Source: Chlamydiota bacterium
GTDB lineage: Bacteria > Chlamydiota > Chlamydiia > Chlamydiales > Simkaniaceae
Length of the DNA: 52,976 nt
Reading direction: 5' to 3'
Assembly: GCA_021772245.1 (NCBI GenBank)
Contig: JAJFMH010000031.1
Span: 1 to 52,976 of the forward strand
Of the stretch, positions 44,362 through 51,943 are shown piece by piece. How positions within the stretch are numbered: position 1 is the first letter of the stretch; every line of letters starts with the position of its first letter. Below the pieces are notes generated by a model that worked only from the letters and a program-made list of their open reading frames with translations, ran no database searches and was not told the origin of the DNA. Position numbers and translations under genes: made by a program.

Positions 44362-45695
44362 CTTGTCTCCTTACGTTCTCTTTTTTAGACGCTTCTCTTC
44401 AAAAAGAGGTTGATCAATTTCTAGATAAAAAGGCCCAAGATATCAATTGCTCTGTAGCAATATATTCCTTAGAAGATAATGCATATATCTATCAGAAAAA
44501 CCTAGATAAGAGGTTTGTTCCAGCAAGTACGATCAAGCTTTTTACATCTGCTTGTGCGAATCACAACCTAGGCCCTGATTACAAATTATCTACTGAGCTT
44601 TATCTTGATGGAAAAATGGAGCAAGATAGGTTAGTCGGAGATCTATACCTGTTATCGAGCGGTGATCCTACTTTCTCAACAAAGAACTTGGAAGAGCTTG
44701 TTTGCAAACTCATAGATCGAAATATTTACCACATTGATGGTGATTTCAACGTTGACCAAACTTGTTTCGATGACATTCAAATGGGTCCAGGTTGGATGTG
44801 GGATGAGGAGCCTGGATTTTGGAATGCTCCTCTAACAGGTTTCATGCTGGATCACAACTGCATCGAAATTACGAGAAATTGCGAGGATGGAACGTTTTCT
44901 TTTGTAAATCCGCCGCTAAATGCTCCTTTTCAAATAGTAAAACAATCAGAGACAATCACTAAATGTAGTTTTTTAGAAGAGTTAGGGTATACGCCAACTT
45001 ATTGGGTAAATGATAAAGCATCTGTATCAGAATTTATTCCGATGAGAAATACAATAGCGATTACTGATAAAATTATCAGACGAATTTTTCAAAAAAATCA
45101 CATTGGATTTACAGGTGTTGTTGCAGCAAAGAGTTTACCGAAGGCCAAAGTAGTAAAGGTTGCTATGGTAAATACTGAATTAAAGAAGCTTTATAAACCG
45201 ATTTTACAAATTTCTGATAATTTATATTCGGATGCATTATTTAAGATTCTTGGGAAATTTTATACTAAAAATCGTGGATCCTTTGCGAGTGGAAAAAGAG
45301 CAATGGATGATTTTTTACAAAATGAGATCCAATTAAATTTAGAAGAGCTAAAAATTGTGGATGGCTCTGGACTATCAAGGTATAACCAACTCTCCTCTAA
45401 GCATCTCATTGAACTTCTTAAGTGGATTTCAAAGCAAGAAAACCATTCAGTAGTTGATTTTTTGCAATCTTATCAGATTGTAGATAATCGATTAAAAGTT
45501 ACAAATCAATCAGGTGTCGTTCAAGCAAAAACTGGATCGATGACTGGTGTTTGTTGTTTTTGTGGATTTATCGAATCTAAGCATGGTAAAAAGTATGCTT
45601 TTTCTATTCTTTTAAATGGATATGTAAAGCCGCTTTACATCATCCGAAAAGAAATTCAAGACCAGCTGTGTATTCTTATAAGAGAGTTGCTTTAG
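44304..45695 (+). CDS. dacB: D-alanyl-D-alanine carboxypeptidase/endopeptidase, PBP4 type (S13)
   Basis: A 463-residue penicillin-binding protein. A signal peptide (about residues 9-31, RIRKKAFVLACLLTFSFLDA) sends it to the periplasm. Catalytic boxes: PASTIKLF (SxxK, Ser75 and Lys78), SDNLYSDALFK (SxN) and QAKTGSMTGV (KTG), plus VDGSGLSRYN, typical of family S13. It trims or cleaves peptide cross-links in peptidoglycan. ATG 44304 (GGAG 10 nt upstream) overlaps recD by 58 nt; ATG 44328 is an alternative with no site. Being last in a recCBD operon is unusual. Palindrome copy E lies 55 nt before the stop (residues GYVKPLYII). Confidence 0.92.
   Translation: MCKQIFRSMQRIRKKAFVLACLLTFSFLDASLQKEVDQFLDKKAQDINCSVAIYSLEDNAYIYQKNLDKRFVPASTIKLFTSACANHNLGPDYKLSTELYLDGKMEQDRLVGDLYLLSSGDPTFSTKNLEELVCKLIDRNIYHIDGDFNVDQTCFDDIQMGPGWMWDEEPGFWNAPLTGFMLDHNCIEITRNCEDGTFSFVNPPLNAPFQIVKQSETITKCSFLEELGYTPTYWVNDKASVSEFIPMRNTIAITDKIIRRIFQKNHIGFTGVVAAKSLPKAKVVKVAMVNTELKKLYKPILQISDNLYSDALFKILGKFYTKNRGSFASGKRAMDDFLQNEIQLNLEELKIVDGSGLSRYNQLSSKHLIELLKWISKQENHSVVDFLQSYQIVDNRLKVTNQSGVVQAKTGSMTGVCCFCGFIESKHGKKYAFSILLNGYVKPLYIIRKEIQDQLCILIRELL
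45622..45640. repeat. Dispersed 19-bp palindrome, copy E (perfect)
   Basis: ATGTAAAGCCGCTTTACAT, identical to copy C on the plus strand. It is inside dacB, 55 nt upstream of the stop, and is read as VKPLYI in a frame different from the one used in parA. Confidence 0.85.
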
Positions 45696-45717
45696 TCACA
45701 TTTACATAGCTCGTATT

Positions 45718-46452
45718 TTAGATCGATAATATCTTTTTTCTAATATGGTCTTTGCCATATCTAGTCGCATAATGGATTATGCTTGGATTTTCGATTTCCT
45801 CGAAGCCACTTAAATAATTATATTTTTTGGGAAGTTCAGTAACTTTAAATCCTTCTTCATAAATTGTATGTGATAACACTTCTTGATCTGAAAGATAGGT
45901 TTCAAAATGCAAAGGAATATTTTCTATCCATTTTTTTAGAATTGGCGAGCTTCTTTGAAAGCTGATCACACCACTATTGTAGTATTTTGTACAGCCAGGG
46001 ATAGTATTAAGATGGGTATGCATTTGCTCAGAGGTTTTTAAATCTCTTGCCACACTAAAATGTGGAGGTTTATCTGCATACGTAAAAACCTCTTTTAGAT
46101 TTGATTTTACTTCGCAATCTAGATCTATCCAGATTGTTTTCTCAAAAGGAGATTTTTTCATTGCGAAAGGTTTTAGAAACCACGCTTTTCGTCCTTCAAG
46201 GACATCTCCATAATACATTTTTTCAAAATGCTTTTGCTGTTTATCAGAAATCATTTTCGGTGAGAAAGTAGTATGAACTGGAATAACAACACCTTTGCTT
46301 TGACACCAATTCAAAGCAGAGCGAGACATCCCAAAATCAGCAAAGCAAATAGGATAGTCATTGAGTATAGTATAGTGATTATACCACCACTTGAGCATCC
46401 ATTCTTGTTCAAAGTTTGCAGCGACAAGTACGCCGCGAGTTATTTCTGGCAT
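45718..46452 (-). CDS. GT-A glycosyltransferase-like protein
   Basis: A 244-residue protein with the layout of GT8-type enzymes: RGVLVAANFEQEWMLKWW, a DxD metal motif in KTIWIDLDCEVKSNL (near residue 110), YYNSGVISFQRSSPILKKW (near 160) and YLSDQEVLSHTIYEEGF near 187, then a His in PSIIHYATRYGKD. All motifs are present, so it is probably active. No signal peptide. It converges with dacB and is divergent from the Nudix-like gene. Like the other GT-A gene (21885), it may decorate envelope glycans or host targets. Confidence 0.7.
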   Translation of the reverse strand: MPEITRGVLVAANFEQEWMLKWWYNHYTILNDYPICFADFGMSRSALNWCQSKGVVIPVHTTFSPKMISDKQQKHFEKMYYGDVLEGRKAWFLKPFAMKKSPFEKTIWIDLDCEVKSNLKEVFTYADKPPHFSVARDLKTSEQMHTHLNTIPGCTKYYNSGVISFQRSSPILKKWIENIPLHFETYLSDQEVLSHTIYEEGFKVTELPKKYNYLSGFEEIENPSIIHYATRYGKDHIRKKILSI

Positions 46453-46496
46453 GAGGTTTTATCGTGTGTTATAAAAAAGCTTTTACGAGGTTTTAG

Positions 46497-46904
46497 ATGT
46501 ATCACGGTTTACTTGAAGATGCAAAGAAAGAAAATATCAAGGATGTTTTGATTCACTTACTAGTGGAGAATCAAAGCCAATTTCTTCTTCTGGAACAAAG
46601 TTTAGATAAATATGAGCTCCCATCCACTACGCTAAAAAGTGATGAAGATTTATCCCAAGGAATAAAAAGATGTCTAATTGAATCTACAAATCTTGAATTA
46701 GAGGAAGTAGACAAGTTCTTATGTCATTTTGATAAGGGATCTAGTAGACATTTTTACTTTGTAATACACATAGAAGAGCCTAGGGAAATTTATCTTCGAA
46801 ATCACCTTGGGTTTACTTGGGATAATTTACAAGAGGTTCATGGCTATTCATTAGATGGATTTGCTAAAGATGCGTTTGATGTCTTTCGAAAACAACATGA
46901 ATGA
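46497..46904 (+). CDS. Degenerate Nudix-fold protein
   Basis: A 135-residue protein whose pattern of strands follows a Nudix hydrolase (KDVLIHLLVENQSQFLLLEQS, SSRHFYFVIHIEE, GFTWDNLQEV). The Nudix box, normally Gx5Ex7REuxEExGu, is replaced by DEDLSQGIKRCLIESTNLE, which lacks the catalytic Glu pair and the Gly residues. It may have lost hydrolysis or bind nucleotides only. Its last 8 nt overlap the start of the zeta-kinase remnant, so the two probably formed one transcription unit. Assignment is from pattern only. Confidence 0.55.
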   Translation: MYHGLLEDAKKENIKDVLIHLLVENQSQFLLLEQSLDKYELPSTTLKSDEDLSQGIKRCLIESTNLELEEVDKFLCHFDKGSSRHFYFVIHIEEPREIYLRNHLGFTWDNLQEVHGYSLDGFAKDAFDVFRKQHE

Positions 46905-47526
46905 AATCACGAAAAAGATTCTTATGGTTGCAGGTCCTGATGGAACTGGAGAAACTACGATCATAAGGGAGCTAATCACGCAAGAATCAAATTTTTACGA
47001 ATATCTAAATGCTGATGAGATCGCAAGAGGTTTAGCGCCATTGCATCCAGAAAGTGTTGCTCTTTCTGCAAGTAAACTTATGATCCGTAGGCTTAAAGAA
47101 CTTTTGGTAAAAGAGAAAAATTTTGCATTTGAAACTACTGCATCTGGCATAAATTATCAAAAGCATTTGTTAGAAGCTAAGGTAAAAGGTTCTTCAATAA
47201 CTTTGGTATTTTTGTGGCTCTCTGGTCCCAATCAAGCAATACAGCGAGTATGTTAACGAGTGAGACATGGTGGTCATAATATTCCGGAAGATGTGATAAT
47301 CCGTAGGTATTATATGGGATTAAAAAATCTCATGAACATATATATTGACCTCTCTGACAATGTAATGATTTTGGATAATTCATCTAATATTGAGTTAAGA
47401 AAAATAGTTGCAGAAAAAAGTGTAAATACTGCTCTGTGCAATAGGTATGAGCATATTCCGAAAGATTTGCTCATTTGGAGTCCTTCAACTTGGAAAGAAA
47501 TGAAGAGGTTAACAAATGAAGGATGA
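46897..47526 (+). pseudogene. Inactivated zeta-toxin-like P-loop kinase
   Basis: The frame from ATG 46897 to the stop at 47526 reads as one zeta/AAA_33-type kinase of about 209 residues: ILMVAGPDGTGETTIIREL (Walker A), FYEYLNADEIARGLAP, FAFETTASGINY, VFLWLSGPNQAIQRV, then RVRHGGHNIPEDVIIRRYYMG and LDNSSNIELRKIVAEK. Two lesions: the Walker A Lys is Glu (codon 46951-46953, GAA for AAA), and TAA at 47254-47256 replaces a residue in the family's RV-x-x-RV motif. Zeta toxins phosphorylate UDP-N-acetylglucosamine; both lesions would abolish this. A GTG at 47260 could restart the C-terminal 88 residues. Confidence 0.82.
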
Positions 47527-47698
47527 TTTGAGGGAGCAAATATTATTAGCGCATAAAAGAAGTTTTCAAAGAGCTTTTGAAACGGCCGTTCGAACAGGCA
47601 CAGCAATGATTTTTGAAAAAGACGGAAAAATTGTGGAGTATTATCCTCCTTATCGATACGAGCTTGTACCAATAGATCGGAAAGATAAAAAAGAATAA
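47516..47698 (+). CDS. Small partner protein of the zeta-like kinase
   Basis: A 60-residue charged protein (DDLREQILLAHKRSFQRAFE; IFEKDGKIVEYYPPYRYEL) starting 11 nt inside the end of the kinase remnant. Small proteins of this kind follow zeta-like kinases in several bacterial genomes and may be antitoxins, though epsilon antitoxins are normally encoded upstream. The frame is intact although the kinase is broken. It ends 17 nt before the rpsT-side terminator hairpin. Confidence 0.6.
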   Translation: MKDDLREQILLAHKRSFQRAFETAVRTGTAMIFEKDGKIVEYYPPYRYELVPIDRKDKKE

Positions 47699-47714
47699 GA
47701 TTTTTGGAAATATG

Positions 47715-47737
47715 CATGGCTACTCGATGTAGCCATG
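47715..47737. terminator. Hairpin between convergent ends (kinase partner and rpsT)
   Basis: CATGGCTAC (47715-47723), loop TCGAT, GTAGCCATG (47729-47737). It is a perfect 9-bp stem, 10 nt from the rpsT stop. The T-run on either side is weak. Confidence 0.55.
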
Positions 47738-47746
47738 TAAGAATAC

Positions 47747-48031
47747 TTAGCTAGCTTTAACTCTTGCAGAAAGTCTAGATTTAACTCTTGCTGCTCGATT
47801 TGTTTTCATGATGCCTTTTTTGACGCCTTTGTCAACCAAGCTGCATACTTCTTGTAGCTTCAGTTTTGCATCTTCAAGGTTTTTAGAAGTTAGATCTTCT
47901 TCAAACTTGCGAGTTGCAGAGCGCAGCTTAGACTTTAAAACTTTATTAGAAGCTTTTTTCTTCTCGTCCTGAATTCTTCTTTTTCCTGCTGTTGGACGTT
48001 TTGTTTTCTTCTCAGCCTTTTCTTTAGCCAC
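47747..48031 (-). CDS. rpsT: 30S ribosomal protein S20
   Basis: A 94-residue, very basic helical protein that binds 16S rRNA early in 30S assembly. The GTG at 48031 has AGGAG 8 nt upstream and gives MAKEKAEKKTKRPTAGKRR, a normal S20-type start; another GTG 9 nt earlier would sit right against the AGGAG. The helix-bundle marks are RIQDEKKKASNKVLKSKLRS and VDKGVKKGIMKTNRAARVKS near the C-terminus. It has a near-consensus promoter (48085-48113). rpsT and rpoD are close neighbours in C. trachomatis too. Confidence 0.93.
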   Translation of the reverse strand: MAKEKAEKKTKRPTAGKRRIQDEKKKASNKVLKSKLRSATRKFEEDLTSKNLEDAKLKLQEVCSLVDKGVKKGIMKTNRAARVKSRLSARVKAS

Positions 48032-48084
48032 TATGGACACTCCTGCTTTCTAAAAAATAAATTTAATACCAATGTTATGCAAAG

Positions 48085-48113
48085 AATATACCATTTCTCG
48101 TATAATTGGTCAA
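48085..48113 (-). promoter_or_regulatory. Promoter of rpsT
   Basis: On the minus strand: TTGACC (48113-48108), a 17-bp spacer and TATATT (48090-48085). It predicts a leader of about 45 nt. Confidence 0.75.
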
Positions 48114-48140
48114 AAGGTCAATAACTAGAGTTTGGATCAT

Positions 48141-48590
48141 ATGGCAGATATCAAAAAGAACTGGAGTATTTTGCTTCTTGGAACGCTTGTTTTAACCCTA
48201 TATTTGAGTGTTAGGTTTGCAGCTGGCGCATATCAATATATTAATTTAAATGAAAGATCTGTCGCTGAAATACTGGACTGGAAAATCGAAGAACAAAAGA
48301 AAGATAAGTTCTCCATTGTTGCTAAATACCAATTCATAGCTAAGGGGTCTCCTGTATCAGGATCTTATACCTTTAAAAAGCTTACATTTTTAAATCCATA
48401 TGCTGCTAAAGAGACGCTGGAAAAAATGAAAGGAGAGTCATGGGATATCTGGTATCCTAAGAAAAAACCTGAAAAAGCTTCTCTTCAAAGAGTATTTCCT
48501 TTTCAGGCAATGATACATATGATTTTAGCAGTTTTTGTATCTTTTTACTTTTTTTACTTGAGTAAGTACGCAAAAAAGCATCAATACTAA
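48141..48590 (+). CDS. Two-pass membrane protein, unknown
   Basis: A 149-residue protein starting at ATG 48141 (MADIKKNWSIL); a TTG at 48132 would add 3 residues. Transmembrane helices at about residues 10-30 (ILLLGTLVLTLYLSVRFAAG) and 122-142 (MIHMILAVFVSFYFFYLS) flank a central beta-like region (SIVAKYQFIAKGSPVSGSYT, ESWDIWYPKKKPEK). The layout, including the WYPKKKPEK motif after a strand domain, resembles DUF3592-type proteins. It lies between rpsT and rpoD, as a hypothetical gene does in C. trachomatis. Function unknown. Confidence 0.72.
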   Translation: MADIKKNWSILLLGTLVLTLYLSVRFAAGAYQYINLNERSVAEILDWKIEEQKKDKFSIVAKYQFIAKGSPVSGSYTFKKLTFLNPYAAKETLEKMKGESWDIWYPKKKPEKASLQRVFPFQAMIHMILAVFVSFYFFYLSKYAKKHQY

Positions 48591-48642
48591 AATTAACAAA
48601 CGAAATTTTTTTACATTTCCCTTGATTTTTCAGAATTTGTCT

Positions 48643-48670
48643 TTGACTCGATTAACTTTTACTGTAAAAT
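48643..48670 (+). promoter_or_regulatory. Promoter of rpoD
   Basis: TTGACT (48643-48648), a 16-bp spacer and TAAAAT (48665-48670). It predicts a start near 48677 and a leader of about 62 nt that contains the T7/A7 palindrome. Confidence 0.65.
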
Positions 48671-48684
48671 AAAAGGGCTTGGAT

Positions 48685-48703
48685 TGTTTTTTTCAAAAAA
48701 ACA
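48685..48703. repeat. Perfect 19-bp T/A palindrome in the rpoD leader
   Basis: TG, seven T, C, seven A, CA (48685-48703): a 9-bp perfect dyad around one C, within the predicted rpoD untranslated leader. Confidence 0.6.
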
Positions 48704-48738
48704 GTTTCCAGATGAGTATTATTGAATCCTAGGAATTT

Positions 48739-50403
48739 ATGAGTAAGCAGACCCCAGAGCAAACATTTGATCCACAACACCAACAAAAAGTAGAGGAGTT
48801 GGTAGCTATTGCTAAAGAGCAAGGCTATATCACCTACGAAGAAATTAACGAAATTCTTCCCATTACATTTGATTCTGCTGACCAAATCGATCAAATCCTT
48901 ATATTTTTAAGTGGAATGGATATTCAAATTCTCAACCAAACCGAAGTTGAGAGACAAAATGAGCGAAAAAAAGAAGCAAAGGAATTAGAGACGCTTCCAA
49001 AAAGATCAGAAGGCTCATCAGATGATCCAGTAAGAATGTATTTAAAAGAAATGGGTTCTGTCCCCCTTCTATCTAGAGAAGAAGAAGTAGAAATCTCAAA
49101 ACGAATTGAAAAAGCGCAACTTCAAATTGAGAAAGTGATCATGCGCTTCAGATACTCTATTAGAGAAAGTGTTTCAATTGCTCACTATTTAATCACTGGT
49201 AAAGATCGTTTTGATAAAATCATTGCTGAGAAAGAAATTGAGGATAAAAATCGTTTTTTAGAGGTTCTTCCTAAACTCAGTTTGTTACTGGGAAAAGAAG
49301 ATCAGTGTTTAGAAGATCTTTTTAAGCAGTTAGAAAATCCTAATCTTAAAAAAGTAGATGCAATTAAAATTGCGGAAGAGATAGAAAAATCCACTATCAG
49401 AACACAAGCATATCTTAGAAGAATGCACTTTAGGCCCAATATCATCGATGACTTTGGGGAATTGATACTATCCGCATATGAAAGATTCATTTCTTTAGAA
49501 AAAGAAATTCAAGAACTTATTCCAAGAGCTGAGAAAAATAGATTTGCAAGAGCAAAATTATTTGCTGCAAAACGAAAGTTGAAAAAAAGAGAGCTTGCAG
49601 CTGGTAGAACTCTCGATAAGTTCAAAAAAGATGTTCGTATGCTTCAAAGATGGATGGATAAGAGCCAAGAAGCAAAAAGAGAGATGGTTGAGTCTAATCT
49701 CCGTTTAGTGATTTCGATTGCAAAAAAATATACTAACCGAGGTCTTTCTTTCTTAGATTTGATTCAAGAAGGAAATATGGGACTTATGAAGGCCGTTGAG
49801 AAGTTCGAATACCGTCGAGGATATAAATTCTCTACATATGCTACTTGGTGGATTAGGCAGGCTGTAACTCGAGCAATCGCAGATCAAGCTCGAACAATTC
49901 GAATTCCTGTGCACATGATCGAAACGATCAATAAGGTACTGCGTGGCGCAAAAAAACTCATGATGGAAACAGGAAGAGAGCCGACTCCTGAAGAACTTGC
50001 TAAAGAGCTTGGTCTTACACCTGAAAGAGTTCGAGAAATTTATAAAATTGCTCAACATCCGATTTCCTTGCAAGCGGAAGTGGGTGATAGTGGAGAAAGT
50101 CAATTCGGTGATTTCCTAGAGGATACCTCTGTTGAATCTCCAGATGAGGCTACAGGTTATGCAATCTTAAAAGATAAAATGAATGAAGTGCTGTCTACTC
50201 TAACTGATAGAGAAAGAACTGTGCTCATTGAACGTTTTGGACTTTTAGATGGGAAGCCGAAAACACTTGAAGAAGTAGGGGTTCGATTCAAGGTTACGCG
50301 TGAGCGTGTAAGACAGATCGAAGCAAAAGCTCTCCGTAAGATGCGTCATCCAACTAGATCTAAACAATTGCAAGCATTTCTAGACATGATTGAAAAAGAA
50401 TAG
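48739..50403 (+). CDS. rpoD: RNA polymerase major sigma factor (sigma66/RpoD)
   Basis: A 554-residue primary sigma factor. Region 1.1 covers residues 1-80 ([20 protein letters not shown]) and region 1.2 is [20 protein letters not shown]. Region 2 holds [40 protein letters not shown] and [20 protein letters not shown] (-10 recognition and melting). Region 3 has [17 protein letters not shown], and region 4 has [20 protein letters not shown] (-35 helix-turn-helix). All positions for housekeeping function are present, consistent with consensus-like promoters found elsewhere in the window. Length is close to chlamydial sigma66 (about 570). It is transcribed from its own promoter. Confidence 0.97.
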   Translation: MSKQTPEQTFDPQHQQKVEELVAIAKEQGYITYEEINEILPITFDSADQIDQILIFLSGMDIQILNQTEVERQNERKKEAKELETLPKRSEGSSDDPVRMYLKEMGSVPLLSREEEVEISKRIEKAQLQIEKVIMRFRYSIRESVSIAHYLITGKDRFDKIIAEKEIEDKNRFLEVLPKLSLLLGKEDQCLEDLFKQLENPNLKKVDAIKIAEEIEKSTIRTQAYLRRMHFRPNIIDDFGELILSAYERFISLEKEIQELIPRAEKNRFARAKLFAAKRKLKKRELAAGRTLDKFKKDVRMLQRWMDKSQEAKREMVESNLRLVISIAKKYTNRGLSFLDLIQEGNMGLMKAVEKFEYRRGYKFSTYATWWIRQAVTRAIADQARTIRIPVHMIETINKVLRGAKKLMMETGREPTPEELAKELGLTPERVREIYKIAQHPISLQAEVGDSGESQFGDFLEDTSVESPDEATGYAILKDKMNEVLSTLTDRERTVLIERFGLLDGKPKTLEEVGVRFKVTRERVRQIEAKALRKMRHPTRSKQLQAFLDMIEKE

Positions 50404-50482
50404 TTTTATTTACTAACTTCTTTTATTTTAAATTCTTGCGCTCTTGATTATTTTTATTTAATTCAGGTTAGTTAATTTTAAT

Positions 50483-50510
50483 TTGTTTTTAATTACAAAA
50501 ATAGTTTATA
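50483..50510 (+). promoter_or_regulatory. Probable promoter of the first MOMP-like gene
   Basis: TTGTTT (50483-50488), a 16-bp spacer and TTTATA (50505-50510). It predicts a start close to 50517, at the edge of the hairpin 50511-50544. Confidence 0.45.
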
Positions 50511-50544
50511 GGTTAAATTAAGTCTTATTAGACTCTAATTAACC
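50511..50544 (+). promoter_or_regulatory. Stem-loop in the leader of the first MOMP-like gene
   Basis: GGTTAA, TTA and AGTCT (50511-50525) pair with AGACT, TAA and TTAACC (50530-50544) around the loop TATT, with one unpaired base on each side. It ends 15 nt before the start codon, leaving the GAGGTAGG site free. Confidence 0.6.
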
Positions 50545-50558
50545 TTATGAGGTAGGCA

Positions 50559-51695
50559 ATGAATAACAAAATCTTATCTAAGATTCTATTTGGTGGATTA
50601 CTTGCAGTTTCTGCAAGCGGTTTTGCTGCAATGGATACTGACGAAAGAGTAGAAATGCTTGAAAAGCAAATGAAAGAAGTTCGTACTGAAACTTCTATGG
50701 GTACCTATGGTGCTAAAACTGCATCTGCACGAGCAGAAGTAGATGGAAAAGGATGGAATATCAATGTTGATATTTTCTATTGGAAAGGAAAAGTAGGTGG
50801 AACAGAGTATGCATACTCTGATAATGATCCTGCTGCAACTCTTCCTATAAGTGGAAGAACAAAAAACATAGATTTTAGTTGGGACTGGGGCGTTAGAGCT
50901 GGTCTTGGATATAACTTCCTACATGATGGATGGGATGCTCTTTTATCCTATACATGGTTTGATAATAGTGGATCTGGTTCACGAACTGGTGGTGTGAATG
51001 ATGTAGTTGTGCCTTTGCGCGGATCTTCACAGATTACAGAAAATCAAAACGCTGATTTTGACTTTGCAAAAACTGCAAAATCTCAGTTTGATTTAGACGT
51101 AAATCTTTTAGATTTAGGACTTGGTAGAAGCTTCTTTTTGAGCTCAGCTCTTTCTATGCGTCCACATATTGGACTTAGATCTGCATGGGTTGATCTAACG
51201 CAAGATACAAAATATTCTGGTGGGACTCCGACTACGACTCCAGCGGGAGACAGCTGGGGATTGGATGTTAATAGTGTATCTGTCGATGATAGCTCTGATT
51301 TTTGGGGTATGGGACCACGTGCTGGTTTTGACACAAAATGGCACCTAGGTAATGGATTTAGCATTTTTGGAAATGTTGCAGGATCACTTCTTTATGGTAA
51401 CTTTAAAGTAGACCATAAAGAAAAATATAGTGCAGATGAAAATGCTAGAATCAACTTGGATGCAAATGTGCATGGCTTTTCTCCAAACGTACAGTTTGGA
51501 CTTGGCTTAGCATATGATACGTACATCAATAACGATAAGCAACATGTTGGTCTTGGAATTGGTTATGAAAACCAATATTTCTGGAGACAAAACCAAATGC
51601 TTAAAATTGATGACGCTTCTCCTTTAAAATATGAAAGATATTCTGAAGATGTAGCGATGCAAGGAATTACATTTAATTTTAAGTTTGATTTCTAA
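50559..51695 (+). CDS. MOMP-like outer membrane protein (Lpg1974/Simkania-type family), copy 1
   Basis: A 378-residue protein behind GAGGTAGG. A signal peptide (NKILSKILFGGLLAVSASGFA, with AMDTDERV after cleavage) is followed by a short coiled coil (VEMLEKQMKEVRTET) that may contact peptidoglycan or another subunit, then a beta barrel from about residue 60 (GWNINVDIFYWKG, DFSWDWGVRAGLGYNFLHDG, WDALLSYTWFD, MRPHIGLRSAWVDL, VGLGIGYENQYFWRQNQML) ending in FNFKFDF with terminal Phe. Members form large families in Simkania-like chlamydiae and act as porins in place of MOMP. A partly sequenced paralogue follows after a strong terminator. Confidence 0.85.
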   Translation: MNNKILSKILFGGLLAVSASGFAAMDTDERVEMLEKQMKEVRTETSMGTYGAKTASARAEVDGKGWNINVDIFYWKGKVGGTEYAYSDNDPAATLPISGRTKNIDFSWDWGVRAGLGYNFLHDGWDALLSYTWFDNSGSGSRTGGVNDVVVPLRGSSQITENQNADFDFAKTAKSQFDLDVNLLDLGLGRSFFLSSALSMRPHIGLRSAWVDLTQDTKYSGGTPTTTPAGDSWGLDVNSVSVDDSSDFWGMGPRAGFDTKWHLGNGFSIFGNVAGSLLYGNFKVDHKEKYSADENARINLDANVHGFSPNVQFGLGLAYDTYINNDKQHVGLGIGYENQYFWRQNQMLKIDDASPLKYERYSEDVAMQGITFNFKFDF

Positions 51696-51725
51696 GCTTA
51701 GTAAATAGTTTTTACTTCCTAATAT

Positions 51726-51769
51726 AATCTCTCTTGGCAAGTTCTTGCTAAGAGAGATTATTTTATTTT
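51726..51769 (+). terminator. Strong Rho-independent terminator after MOMP-like copy 1
   Basis: A 15-bp stem with one G-T wobble (51726-51740 with 51745-51759, AATCTCTCTTGGCAA against TTGCTAAGAGAGATT), loop GTTC, then TTTTATTTTC. It shows that the two MOMP-like genes are separate units. Confidence 0.85.
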
Positions 51770-51943
51770 CAAATTTTTCTTGTCAAAAATTCAAATTATT
51801 TCCATATAGAGAGTTTAAAGCGAAAAATCAGGGCTTTTGCTGTTGTGATTTCCAAGAATTTTGCGCTAAAAAGTTGATTTTTGGGGAAACTCAAAGCAAA
51901 AGTTAGTTAGAAATAGTTTGTTTGATGTGAAGAGGTAAAATAG

